A stretch of 64,000 nt of DNA from Lewinellaceae bacterium. Lineage in GTDB: Bacteria > Bacteroidota > Bacteroidia > Chitinophagales > Saprospiraceae. The translations under genes and the position numbers were made by a program. Shown in pieces: positions 44,117-52,457 of this stretch. The notes beneath the pieces are model-generated. The model was given only the letters and a program-made list of their open reading frames with translations. It did no database searches and was not told the origin of the DNA. The number at the start of each line of letters is the position of its first letter. The first letter of the stretch is position 1. The DNA is taken from positions 663,447 to 727,446 of the forward strand of contig JACJYG010000007.1 in the NCBI GenBank assembly GCA_020636215.1, written 5' to 3'.

Positions 44117-46099
44117 ATGAAGCAGATACGCTATATACCGGTTCGTTTTATTGCCCTGTTGTTGGCCCTCGGGTTTTTTACTTCGGTATCTGCCCAGCAA
44201 CGCGGCCAGCGGGCGCCTGCTTCCGGAGCAGTAGTACAGGATACGGTAAAGCATCAGGAGGTAAAAGTGGACCATGCGGATGTTTTTGAGTATATACAGC
44301 GTCGCGATTCGGTCATCCAAAAGCTGAATGGCAATGTGGAACTCCGCCAGGATAGTGTTTTTATGTATTGCGATACTGCTGTCATCAAGAATAGCACCTA
44401 TGTTATTGCAGTTGGCAAAGTTATCATTCAGCAAGGGGATTCGCTTAGCGTTTTTTCGGATACCGCTACCTACGATGGAGTAGCGCGTCTGGCGGAATTG
44501 TACGGAGAGGTGGTGCTGGTCAACGGCAAACAACAACTCTTTACCGACCGCCTGACATACAACCTCGATACCAAGGTAGCTACCTATAACAATGGCGCTA
44601 CGCTTACACTGGATGAGACACAATTGACCAGTAAGCGGGGCTATTACTACGTTGATGAGCGCCAGGTGTATTTCAAGGACAGCGTCACGGTGGTTGATCC
44701 ACAATTCAGCCTCCGGTCGGACACTTTGGGCTTCAATACTGAAACAAAAGTTGTTTCTTTTCTGGGCCCAACGTTAATCAGTGCGGACAGCGCCAGGATA
44801 TATACGGAGAGCGGGTTTTATGATACGGAGAATAACCAGGCCGTTTTCACCAAAAACGCGCAATATCTGAAGGGAGAACAGCAGGCCACAGCCGATACCA
44901 TCCGCTATGATGGCCAACGGAAAATCTACAGCCTGGAAGGTAATGCCCGTTTTGAAGAAGGAAAACGGCTGGCAACGGCGGATGTGATCACTTACGATGA
45001 AACTAATGATAAATCTTTCCTCGTAGGAAATGCCCATTACATAGATGAAAAACAGAATATCGTTGCGGAGGAGATCAATTATGACGCCAGGAACGAGGTG
45101 TATTCCACCCGGGGAAGATCGGTAATCAGTGACCCGCCACAGATACTGGAAGCCAATCAGGTAGATTACAATGAAGAAAAGGGGCTTGGTATTGCCATCG
45201 GTAATGTCATCTGGCGGGATACCTCGGCCGAACTGACGATCCTCTGCGAACAGGCTGACTATGACCGCAAGCGGGATTACCTCAAGGCCAGCGGCGGCCG
45301 AAACGGCCGCCCATTGTTGATCACAATATTGGAGGGAGATTCCCTCTTTATGGCATCGGATACCTTATATGCGCTTCGCGAGGATACGGTGGCCGGTGAC
45401 AGCGCCCGACAGCTCCGTGCTTTCCACGATGTTCGGATTTATAAAAGTGACCTTCAGGCCATTAGTGATTCCCTGACTTACAGTACTACCGACTCCATCT
45501 TCCGGCTCTTTCAAAACCCTATTGTTTGGTCTGATACCTCTCAATTTTTCGCTGATACCGTAAATATTCTTCTGGCTGATAAAAAGGTTGACCGGATATT
45601 TCTTCGCAACAACGGGTTCATAATCAATTCGCCGGACGAGCTGTTTTTTAATCAGATAAAAGGAAAAAACATAACGGCCTTCTTCGAAGAGAGCGAACTG
45701 CGCCGTATGGAAGTGGCCGGTAATGCAGAGTCGGTATACTATGCGCGAGATGATAAGGGCGGTTATGTTGGGGTCAATAAGACCGTTTGTTCAGAGATGA
45801 TGTTGTACTTTGGCGACAATCAGGTAGAGCGGATCAAGTTCTTCACAGAACCAAAGGCGGAGATGCAGCCTATGCGACAGGCCGACCATAAAGCTTTACA
45901 AATGCCTGGTTTTTTCTGGGAAAAAAAACGCCGCCCAATGAACCTGGAAAGCCTGTTTACGCCTCGCACAGAAGCAAGCCTTCCGCCGTCTGCAGCACCA
46001 CCTTATGAACCTGAGGGTAAAGCTGATATGCCAGAGGGCATTGAGAAAACTCCAGGATCAGCTCCCACTCCCGCGGAAAATCAGGGAGACAGGCAATAA
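44117..46099 (+). CDS. OstA-like protein, probable LPS transport component
   Basis: A 660-residue exported protein with signal peptide (FIALLLALGFFTSVSAQ). The body is a long series of beta strands of the OstA/LptA/LptD-N jellyroll type, with recurring elements such as ADTIRYDGQRKIYSLEGNA, ADVITYDETNDKSFLVGNA and EINYDARNEVYSTRG. This is the Bacteroidota OstA-like family, a longer relative of the periplasmic LPS bridge protein LptA. A C-terminal Pro/Glu-rich tail follows residue 600. ATG 44117 gives a regular signal peptide; GTG 44099 is less likely. Its TAA overlaps the next ATG. Confidence 0.85.
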   Translation: MKQIRYIPVRFIALLLALGFFTSVSAQQRGQRAPASGAVVQDTVKHQEVKVDHADVFEYIQRRDSVIQKLNGNVELRQDSVFMYCDTAVIKNSTYVIAVGKVIIQQGDSLSVFSDTATYDGVARLAELYGEVVLVNGKQQLFTDRLTYNLDTKVATYNNGATLTLDETQLTSKRGYYYVDERQVYFKDSVTVVDPQFSLRSDTLGFNTETKVVSFLGPTLISADSARIYTESGFYDTENNQAVFTKNAQYLKGEQQATADTIRYDGQRKIYSLEGNARFEEGKRLATADVITYDETNDKSFLVGNAHYIDEKQNIVAEEINYDARNEVYSTRGRSVISDPPQILEANQVDYNEEKGLGIAIGNVIWRDTSAELTILCEQADYDRKRDYLKASGGRNGRPLLITILEGDSLFMASDTLYALREDTVAGDSARQLRAFHDVRIYKSDLQAISDSLTYSTTDSIFRLFQNPIVWSDTSQFFADTVNILLADKKVDRIFLRNNGFIINSPDELFFNQIKGKNITAFFEESELRRMEVAGNAESVYYARDDKGGYVGVNKTVCSEMMLYFGDNQVERIKFFTEPKAEMQPMRQADHKALQMPGFFWEKKRRPMNLESLFTPRTEASLPPSAAPPYEPEGKADMPEGIEKTPGSAPTPAENQGDRQ

Positions 46100-46902
46100 T
46101 GTTTAATAAGCTTTTCTTTTCCGATATGAGTACTTCTACTATCCGCTGTTGTGTAATGTTGTCTATTTTATTCTGGGTAGCTGGCCTTTTATTGCCGGCG
46201 GAAGCTCAACCGGCACAACGCATGGAAGAAGCCAACCAGGCTTACCTCGATAGGCACTTTCAGGATGCGATCACGCAGTATGAGGCTTTATTGCAGGAAG
46301 GCTACCGTTCCGAAGTATTGTATTACAACCTGGGCAATGCCTATTATCGGGCCGGAGTTTTGGGCAGGGCGGTGTTGAATTACGAACGCGCCCTGAAGCT
46401 GTCTCCTGGGGATGAAAAGGCTCTTTTAAACCTTGAGGTAGCCGGCCGGCAGTTAAAGGATGACCTCCTGGTTGTTCCGGAATCTTCTATCGTACGTTGG
46501 TGGCGGTCGGCGCAGGGGGTATTTTCTTCAGGCATTTGGGCCAGCATTGGTTTGGGCATGTTATGGTTAGGATTTGGAGGGCTGGCTCTTTGGCTACTCC
46601 ATCCTGCCCGCCGGTTGAAAAAGCTTGGCTTCGCCGCCGGATGGATATTTCTTACCCTTTGCATATTCCCCTTTCTTCTGGGCTTTGGGCGTGTACAGCA
46701 GGAATTTGGGCAGGACTATGCGATTGTTCTCGTGGATGAAACAAACCTCTGGGTAGCGCCAGATGAAGAGAGCCAGCCGTCCAAATTAATACACGAGGGT
46801 GCAAAAGTACGCATACTGGACGCTATCGGGAGCTGGTATCAGGTACGGCTCAGTGACACGACGGAGGGCTGGTTGCCTAAGGATGTTGTGGAAAGGGTGT
46901 AG
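46099..46902 (+). CDS. BatE-like TPR and SH3 domain membrane protein
   Basis: A 267-residue protein. An N-terminal signal segment (about 16-36) is followed by two or three TPR motifs (QAYLDRHFQDAITQYEALL, LYYNLGNAYYRAGVLGRAVL), two transmembrane helices (about 148-170 and 178-198) and a C-terminal bacterial SH3-like domain (LWVAPDEESQPSKLIHEGAKV, GWLPKDVV). This is the layout of BatE from Bacteroidota aerotolerance operons, but no batA-D genes are here. The ATG overlaps the OstA-like stop by one base (TAATG), implying coupled translation. Confidence 0.82.
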   Translation: MFNKLFFSDMSTSTIRCCVMLSILFWVAGLLLPAEAQPAQRMEEANQAYLDRHFQDAITQYEALLQEGYRSEVLYYNLGNAYYRAGVLGRAVLNYERALKLSPGDEKALLNLEVAGRQLKDDLLVVPESSIVRWWRSAQGVFSSGIWASIGLGMLWLGFGGLALWLLHPARRLKKLGFAAGWIFLTLCIFPFLLGFGRVQQEFGQDYAIVLVDETNLWVAPDEESQPSKLIHEGAKVRILDAIGSWYQVRLSDTTEGWLPKDVVERV

Positions 46903-46975
46903 GGTAAAATAAATGGCAATATTTTTAATCGCTATGGGGGGCTAGAGTAGGGGGGGAATGGGATAAATGAAAAAG

Positions 46976-47013
46976 AGCGGCGGCTGCCTGGATTGTTCCG
47001 GGTAGCCGCCGCT
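46976..47013. terminator. GC-rich hairpin after the BatE-like gene
   Basis: AGCGGCGGCT (46976-46985) pairs with AGCCGCCGCT (47004-47013), with an inner CCTGGA/TCCGGG stem. The plus-strand tail is only moderately T-rich (TCAGTTTATT); on the minus strand CTTTTTC follows. It probably ends transcripts of both converging genes. Confidence 0.65.
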
Positions 47014-47027
47014 TCAGTTTATTGCCT

Positions 47028-47054
47028 AAAAAAAAGCCCTATCGTGGATAGGGC
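47028..47054 (-). terminator. Intrinsic terminator of rplU-rpmA
   Basis: Perfect 8-bp stem (47036-47043 with 47047-47054), three-base loop, and a run of eight T on the minus strand. It lies about 30 bp after the rpmA stop. Confidence 0.85.
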
Positions 47055-47084
47055 CTTGATATAAAGCTATGAAAACTAAAACAA

Positions 47085-47825
47085 TTACTTATCCTCGTCT
47101 TCGCTCACTTCGCGTCCGCCTTTCAGGTTTTCCTGGAGTGCTTCCAGTTCTTCCCATTGGGCGTCGGCGGCGAGGCGTGCCTGTTTGGACCAGGTAGCGG
47201 GATCGTGCATGCGGTAGCGCGGCCCAGCTTCATCGAGGATAGCCTGGACTTTTTCCGTAGGAGCATTGGCCAGGTCTTCCCAGGTATGGATGTCAGCCTC
47301 GTTGAGCAGGCCTTCGATCTTGGGGCCGATGCCTTCGACGAGTTTCAGGTCATCCTGGGTAACTTTCTTACCGGAAGGCAGCGTGATCTTTTCAGCTTTG
47401 GCCGGTTTCTTTTCTTCCGGCGCCGGTGCGGCAGCTTCCATTTTGGGCGCTTCGACTTCCGGCTTTGGCTCCGGTGCGGAGAAGGCTTTTTCAACAACCT
47501 GCGCAGGAGCTTCCTGCTTAGGGGCCTGTTTCTTAGCTGGTTTAACCGGAGCTATCGTTTCCGGGGTTCCTTCGGCCGGAAGAACGTTGACGAAGGTACG
47601 GTTGTGGTGACGTTTGCGGAAGGACACCACGCCATCAATAGCGGCGTGCAGCGTAAAGTCCTTGCCCATGTAGACGTTTTCGCCAGGGTGAAACTTGGTG
47701 CCCCGCTGGCGGATGAGGATGTTGCCGGCTTTGGCGGTCTGGCCGCCAAAGAGTTTTACACCGAGCCGTTTCGATTTACTATCCCGGCCGTTATCGGTAC
47801 TACCTACACCTTTCTTATGTGCCAT
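47085..47825 (-). CDS. rpmA: Ribosomal protein L27 with C-terminal helix-hairpin-helix extension
   Basis: A 246-residue protein; ordinary L27 is about 85. Residues 1-85 are a complete L27 (MAHKKGVGSTDNGRDSKSKR, IIRQRGTKFHPG-type ILIRQRGTKFHPGENV, AIDGVVSFRKR) that sits near the peptidyl transferase centre. A low-complexity Pro/Ala/Lys/Glu linker (about 93-148) follows, then a domain with a helix-hairpin-helix motif (DDLKLVEGIGPKIEGLLNEA) and a conserved tail (RYRMHDPATWSKQARLAADA). Proteins carrying this HhH domain, including L21 extensions, are known in Bacteroidota; here it is on L27 while L21 is short. The reading frame is continuous with no sign of frameshift. It follows rplU by 43 bp. 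Confidence 0.92.
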   Translation of the reverse strand: MAHKKGVGSTDNGRDSKSKRLGVKLFGGQTAKAGNILIRQRGTKFHPGENVYMGKDFTLHAAIDGVVSFRKRHHNRTFVNVLPAEGTPETIAPVKPAKKQAPKQEAPAQVVEKAFSAPEPKPEVEAPKMEAAAPAPEEKKPAKAEKITLPSGKKVTQDDLKLVEGIGPKIEGLLNEADIHTWEDLANAPTEKVQAILDEAGPRYRMHDPATWSKQARLAADAQWEELEALQENLKGGREVSEDEDK

Positions 47826-47868
47826 TGTTCAGAAATTTTTGAGTGAGAAAAGGAATGAACGCCGGGAA

Positions 47869-48177
47869 TTAAACGGCAATGCTATCAACTTTAATTTTGG
47901 TGAATTGCTGCCGGTGGCCGTTTTTCTTACGGTAGCCCTTACGGCGCTTCTTCTTGAATACGAGCACTTTGTCACCTTGGACATGCCCGATCACCGTGGC
48001 ATTGACTTTGGCGTTCAGCACCGGCGTGCCTACGGAAACTTTACCGTCGTTATCGATCAGGAGCACCTGATCGAAGGCGAGGTTGTCCCCTTCCTGGGCT
48101 TCTAGCTGGTGGACGAAGAGCTCCTGCCCTTCCTCAACTTTAAACTGCTGACCAGCTATGGTTACGATTGCGAACAT
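47869..48177 (-). CDS. rplU: Ribosomal protein L21
   Basis: A 102-residue protein of normal length that binds 23S rRNA in the large subunit. The N-terminal MFAIVTIAGQQFKVEEGQ and the basic KKKRRKGYRKKNGHRQQFTKIKV segment are diagnostic. It is the first gene of the rplU-rpmA operon and has a near-perfect promoter 45 bp upstream. It lacks the C-terminal extension that L21 has in many Bacteroidota. Confidence 0.97.
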   Translation of the reverse strand: MFAIVTIAGQQFKVEEGQELFVHQLEAQEGDNLAFDQVLLIDNDGKVSVGTPVLNAKVNATVIGHVQGDKVLVFKKKRRKGYRKKNGHRQQFTKIKVDSIAV

Positions 48178-48221
48178 TGGTTAGCGTTTGATAAATTATA
48201 AATCATGTAAAATTCGAGGTG

Positions 48222-48252
48222 CAAAGATATAGCAATCTGACATGAAAACAAA
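48222..48252 (-). promoter_or_regulatory. Promoter of rplU-rpmA
   Basis: On the minus strand TTTG (48249-48252), 19 bases, TATCTTTG (48222-48229): a perfect match to the Bacteroidota -33/-7 consensus with standard spacing. Confidence 0.85.
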
Positions 48253-48331
48253 GGAGTAGAGCGGAAAGATTGCTTAGAATCAGAGGATTTTCAATGAGAT
48301 GTACGTAGTCCTCCAAGAAGTTATGCCGACT

Positions 48332-48362
48332 GACGTACTGATCACTGACATACTGGCTTACT
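48332..48362. repeat. Degenerate copy of the 8-bp repeat at the 3' end of the WcaJ-like gene
   Basis: Four successive units GACGTACT, GATCACT, GACATACT, GGCTTACT. The last overlaps the stop codon of the minus-strand gene at 48358. Consensus and position resemble the larger array at 18080-18199. Confidence 0.55.
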
Positions 48363-49788
48363 TCCCCTTTCCCTGTACCAGCACCAGCAGCGTGTAGAAC
48401 ATGATTTTGAAATCCAGCGCCAGGGACATATTTTCGATGTAGAGGATATCGAACTTGAGGCGCTGCAGCATTTGTTCCAGGTTGGAGGCATAGCCGTATT
48501 TCACTTGTCCCCAGGAGGTAATGCCGGGCCGCACCTTCAGCAAGTGCTTATAGTGCGGGGCTTCCCGCATGATCTGATCGATGAAATATTGCCGTTCGGG
48601 GCGGGGCCCGACCAGCGACATGTCACCTTTCAGTACATTCCAGAATTGCGGCAGTTCATCCAGGCGCCATTTACGCATAACACCGCCCCAGGGTGTGCAG
48701 CGGTTGTCGCCGTCATGAGAAAGCTGAGGCCCGTGTTTTTCAGCATCGGTATACATCGACCGGAATTTATAGATCATAAACGGTTTGCCATGCAGGCCGA
48801 CGCGCGCCTGCCGAAAAAAAATGGGCCCGTCAGAGGAAAGCCTTACCCTCAGGGCGATATAGGCGTAAATAGGAGCCAAGATAATCAGCATCAGCCCGGA
48901 AGCAACGATGTCGATGAGGCGCTTGACCAGCCGTTGCCACTTTGGCATGAGGTCCTGTTGGATCTCAATGAGTACAGCTCCAAAAACGTGGTTCATCTTG
49001 ACGTGGCCCAGCATGATGTCGTACATATCGGGAATGATCTTGACCAGCACTTGCCCGCTGTAGTCAAACAGCACGTTGAGGATATCCCGTAGGCGGTTGT
49101 GCTCCGAAGTTTCGATAGCGATAATAGCTTCTTCGACCTGGTATTCCCGAACGATGTCTTCCAGTTGATCGATTGGGCCGATCAGCGGCAGGTGTTGGGA
49201 CAACTCATTCCCGTTCTGGCCATTGACATCGACAAAGCCCAGAAATTTATACCCCAGGCCTTTGGAGCGGCCTGCTATTTCCTTGTACAATTCCACTGCA
49301 TTCTGGTTGCCACCGATGATGAGCGTATTGTAGGTAATCATTCCTCTTTTGAGCCGTTGACTGGCCCGGGTGAGCAGGAACATGCGCACGGTTGAGGTAA
49401 AGAAAAAATGAAAGAAAAAGAGGGTAATAAAGGAATTATAGTAGGTCGTATAGTTCGTAACCACATCGTCCAGGATCAGGGTGAAGAACAGGAACAAGAC
49501 CCCGAAAAAGCTGAGAAAAAGGGTGCGGGCCAGGGTGGCAAGCCTCGACAAGCGGTAGATGTCGGTGTACTGGTCGAAGATGGAATAAAAGAGTAACCAG
49601 CCAATAGGAATGATCACAACGCCATACCAGAAGTTGGCGTCATAGAGAACAGCCCCGTCCAGGCCGGCTCCTTCCAGGCTTTTGCGGTAAAGAAAGAAAC
49701 AAGCCCAGGCGAGCATGGCTGTGACAAAATCCGCAGCCTGATAGAGCCGCGTATGCAGCTTGCGCAGGCGGGTCATGTTTTGCACCAT
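48358..49788 (-). CDS. Undecaprenyl-phosphate sugar phosphotransferase (WcaJ-like)
   Basis: A 476-residue inner-membrane protein that starts exopolysaccharide synthesis by moving a sugar 1-phosphate to undecaprenyl phosphate. Four N-terminal helices lie within residues 15-150, then a CoA-binding-3-like Rossmann domain (TLIIGGNQNAVELYKEI), a membrane hairpin (IDIVASGLMLIILAPIYAYIAL) and the catalytic bacterial sugar transferase domain with FFRQARVGLHG, IYKFRSM, KWRLDELPQFWNVLKGDMSL and VGPRPE. ATG 49788 or ATG 49776 may be used. Upstream on the same strand are a lipoprotein and a sugar dehydrogenase-like gene, fitting a capsule/EPS unit. Confidence 0.93.
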   Translation of the reverse strand: MVQNMTRLRKLHTRLYQAADFVTAMLAWACFFLYRKSLEGAGLDGAVLYDANFWYGVVIIPIGWLLFYSIFDQYTDIYRLSRLATLARTLFLSFFGVLFLFFTLILDDVVTNYTTYYNSFITLFFFHFFFTSTVRMFLLTRASQRLKRGMITYNTLIIGGNQNAVELYKEIAGRSKGLGYKFLGFVDVNGQNGNELSQHLPLIGPIDQLEDIVREYQVEEAIIAIETSEHNRLRDILNVLFDYSGQVLVKIIPDMYDIMLGHVKMNHVFGAVLIEIQQDLMPKWQRLVKRLIDIVASGLMLIILAPIYAYIALRVRLSSDGPIFFRQARVGLHGKPFMIYKFRSMYTDAEKHGPQLSHDGDNRCTPWGGVMRKWRLDELPQFWNVLKGDMSLVGPRPERQYFIDQIMREAPHYKHLLKVRPGITSWGQVKYGYASNLEQMLQRLKFDILYIENMSLALDFKIMFYTLLVLVQGKGK

Positions 49789-49853
49789 AGTAGTGTTCGT
49801 AGTTAGTTGCCTTATATGGCCTCCTCAGGCTTTGGCCAATATCCCAAACGGGG

Positions 49854-50753
49854 TTAGAAATGTAACAATTTGATGTTATCCAGCCAAACATTGGCCTGCT
49901 TTCGGCTAAATTGTCCGTTTTCAATGGGAATGAAAGCCTGGAAAACGACCTGGTATTCCTCCTGGTTGATCTCATTGATCAGGTAAGAGAGGTTGAAATA
50001 AATCTTGTTCCATTCCGCTTTGGGAACGAAGCCGGGATCCAGAATAATGACTTCCTGAGAAGGAATGCCATTCTTTCTATTTCCGATCAGCCCAAATAAG
50101 ACCGGGACATCCGATTTATAATTAACCTCCAGGTAAACAAACGGGCTGCGGCTGGCCAGTCCCGAAAAGCGTTCGGTGGTGGCCACTTCGAGGACGGAAT
50201 TGGCGCTGTCCAGGGTGATGAGGCCCGATGCGCTGCCTTCAAACACATCAGTTGTGATAATCTGGATCTGGTCCAGGGATCCACGCCGAACGTCCTGAAA
50301 GATTTGGCCATTGCGTTCAAAGTTTTCAATAAAAGCAAACTGGACGTCGTCCCGGTATCGGATGGCCGGGCGAAGGGTATCAACCTGGCCGGGGGAGAGG
50401 GTGCGGTTCACCCTGAAATCCTGGTAATAGGGATAAATTTCCGGCGTAGAATTGATGCCATTATCTTTAATGCCAGCCTGCAGGGCAATGTCCCGGCCAC
50501 CCAATTCGAGGACGGGGATGAGGGCCGGCAGCGTATAAGCGCCGAGGAAACCACCGTCAACACTCAGCCAGACATCTGTGATCTTTTCCGATGCGGAGCC
50601 TTCTGTGATGGCGTTGGTGGTGAGTGTGAAATCCGGTACATAAAGGTAGGCCGGAACATCCTCTGCCGGGTTGATGATATCACAGGCGGCAAGCGGCAGG
50701 ATTGCCAGCAAAGGCCAGAGTTGGCGTTTCAAAGTTTTTCTGTTTTTTTTCAT
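49854..50753 (-). CDS. Exported lipoprotein of unknown function in the EPS cluster
   Basis: A 299-residue protein with a lipoprotein signal (LLAILPLAAC, Cys at about 24). The mature part is rich in beta strands: an N-terminal Ig/CNA-like domain (about 30-130, ITDVWLSVDGGFLGAYTLP) and a C-terminal jellyroll-like domain (about 135-299, FIENFERNGQIF to NVWLDNIKLLHF). No catalytic motif was recognised. The C-terminal domain resembles carbohydrate-binding jellyrolls in style, which is only an impression. It lies between the WcaJ-like and Gfo/Idh/MocA genes with short gaps, so it probably serves polysaccharide export or surface attachment. Confidence 0.65.
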   Translation of the reverse strand: MKKNRKTLKRQLWPLLAILPLAACDIINPAEDVPAYLYVPDFTLTTNAITEGSASEKITDVWLSVDGGFLGAYTLPALIPVLELGGRDIALQAGIKDNGINSTPEIYPYYQDFRVNRTLSPGQVDTLRPAIRYRDDVQFAFIENFERNGQIFQDVRRGSLDQIQIITTDVFEGSASGLITLDSANSVLEVATTERFSGLASRSPFVYLEVNYKSDVPVLFGLIGNRKNGIPSQEVIILDPGFVPKAEWNKIYFNLSYLINEINQEEYQVVFQAFIPIENGQFSRKQANVWLDNIKLLHF

Positions 50754-50790
50754 AGCTTATTCGGTTGACCGTAGTTTGTTGGTGGTGCGT

Positions 50791-51783
50791 TTATTTTTTT
50801 AACGCTCCGTTGCGTCTTTCAATTTCCTCCATGATTTGGTAGGCTAATTTCAATGCCCGATAGCCATCTTCAATATTAACGACGGGGCGGGTATTATTGC
50901 GGACTGCCTCGGCAAAAGTTTCCAGTTCCATCTTAATGGCGTTGACCGGTTCGATTTGGGGGAGGGCCATTTGCAGATATTTTTTGCCTCGGGAAGTTTC
51001 CAACTCCATGAGGTTGTCATCAGGAAGGTTAGGGGCGTCCGTATCGAAAAGACGGACGACTTGGGCTTGTTTGTCCAGAAAATCGAGGCTGATATAGGCA
51101 TCCTGTTGAAAAAGGCGAAGTTTTCGCATTTGTTTCAAGGAAATGCGGCTGGCGGTGAGGTTGGCTACACAGCCATTTTCAAACTCAATACGGGCGTTAC
51201 AAATATCGGCCGTATCACTTACCACCGGCACGCCGCTGGCGCTGATATGGCTCACTTCGGATGGCACCAGGCTGAGGATAATGTCCAGGTCATGGATCAT
51301 CAAATCCAGAATAACGGATACATCAGTACCACGCGGATTGAATAAGGCCAACCGATGGGCTTCAATAAACATAGGGTTGAGTTGAATATCCCCCAATGCC
51401 AGTAGGGCGGGGTTAAAGCGTTCCACATGGCCCACCTGTACTTTGACACCGTATTCCCGGCTTAATTGAAGCAGGCCCTCTGCTTCTTCAATGGTATGGG
51501 TTAATGGCTTTTCAATGAAAATGTGTTTGCCACGGCGGATGGCCCGGGAGGCTACTTCGAAATGGGTCGTCGTGGGCGTTACAATGTCCACCACATCCAC
51601 CGCATCCAGCAAGGCGTCGAGCTCTTCCCAGCGCCGGGCGCCGGATTGCTCCTCGGCCTGTTTGGCAGAGCGGTTGTCGGGGTCATAAAAGCCTATCAAT
51701 TCGTAACTTTCTGAAGCCAAATTGATACATTTAAGGTGTATTTTCCCCAAATGCCCTACCCCCAGGACCCCTATTTTCAGCAT
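50791..51783 (-). CDS. Gfo/Idh/MocA family NAD(P)-dependent oxidoreductase
   Basis: A 330-residue cytosolic enzyme. N-terminal Rossmann fold with LKIGVLGVGHLGKIH (dinucleotide-binding loop), then the family motif EKPLTHTIEEAE with the catalytic Lys near residue 92, and VGHVERFNPALLAL, HDLDIILSL (His/Asp near 178-180) in the substrate domain. In polysaccharide clusters such enzymes oxidise UDP-sugars, for example at C3; the exact substrate is unknown. ATG 51783 matches the usual start MLKIGV; the longer frame begins at TTG. Confidence 0.9.
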   Translation of the reverse strand: MLKIGVLGVGHLGKIHLKCINLASESYELIGFYDPDNRSAKQAEEQSGARRWEELDALLDAVDVVDIVTPTTTHFEVASRAIRRGKHIFIEKPLTHTIEEAEGLLQLSREYGVKVQVGHVERFNPALLALGDIQLNPMFIEAHRLALFNPRGTDVSVILDLMIHDLDIILSLVPSEVSHISASGVPVVSDTADICNARIEFENGCVANLTASRISLKQMRKLRLFQQDAYISLDFLDKQAQVVRLFDTDAPNLPDDNLMELETSRGKKYLQMALPQIEPVNAIKMELETFAEAVRNNTRPVVNIEDGYRALKLAYQIMEEIERRNGALKK

Positions 51784-51968
51784 TTCTTTTTGTTTTGGTT
51801 TGTTGACAGTTGGCCATACTGGCTTTACCGCCGGCAAAAGTACGAGAAAATCGGGAAATTGCCCGGAAGGGCTGGAGGGGGGTAAAGTTTCGGGTTACAG
51901 GCCACAAGCTTAAACGTTGGCAGGGGCGCCTTTGATGCTTAGAAGCGCATATGGCCAGCCCGGTTGGC

Positions 51969-52271
51969 TTATTCCCGGAAATACATCAGCACTGCTCCGA
52001 AAAGGGTAATAAGGGCGATCAGTACGGTTGCCATACGGATAGAGTAACGCAGGTGGTTAACGAAGGCCAGGATATCGTCCTTCATTTCCGGATATAGTGG
52101 GAAGATCTCTTCCTCCATCTTTTGTCGGTTAAATATATGAGCGGCGCCGAACTCCACTCTGTGTTTTACCAGTTTCCGGTAAGTGCGCAATACCCGCATG
52201 CGGAAGTAGATATTAACAAACAGCATAGCCACGAAGAGTCCGATAATAATGGATACGAGCAGGATGAACAT
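51969..52271 (-). CDS. Small two-helix membrane protein, unknown function
   Basis: A 100-residue protein: an N-terminal transmembrane helix (ILLVSIIIGLFVAMLFVNIY), a charged cytoplasmic or periplasmic loop of about 55 residues (RVLRTYRKLVKHRVEF) and a second helix at 80-97 (MATVLIALITLFGAVLMYF). No family recognised. It is upstream of the Gfo/Idh/MocA gene by 185 bp on the same strand and divergent from the M14 peptidase. Confidence 0.6.
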   Translation of the reverse strand: MFILLVSIIIGLFVAMLFVNIYFRMRVLRTYRKLVKHRVEFGAAHIFNRQKMEEEIFPLYPEMKDDILAFVNHLRYSIRMATVLIALITLFGAVLMYFRE

Positions 52272-52457
52272 GTATCAGGAATTTTTCTTTGGCGAATTTA
52301 AGAAAATCTAATAGACCGTGTAAAGGGTACGGACTGTCTGCACCAGTAAACTAGTACAAAGCATTTTCAGTTTAGATGGAATACTTCCTCTATGGGTAAT
52401 TTCATAAAAAAATCGTTTTTTGAGGAACGGGATTCGGAACACCAATTTAAAAGGACC

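Noticed and set aside
46099..46902. Assignment as a full Bat aerotolerance operon member
   Set aside because: No batA-D genes or MoxR are adjacent; only the BatE-like layout is supported.
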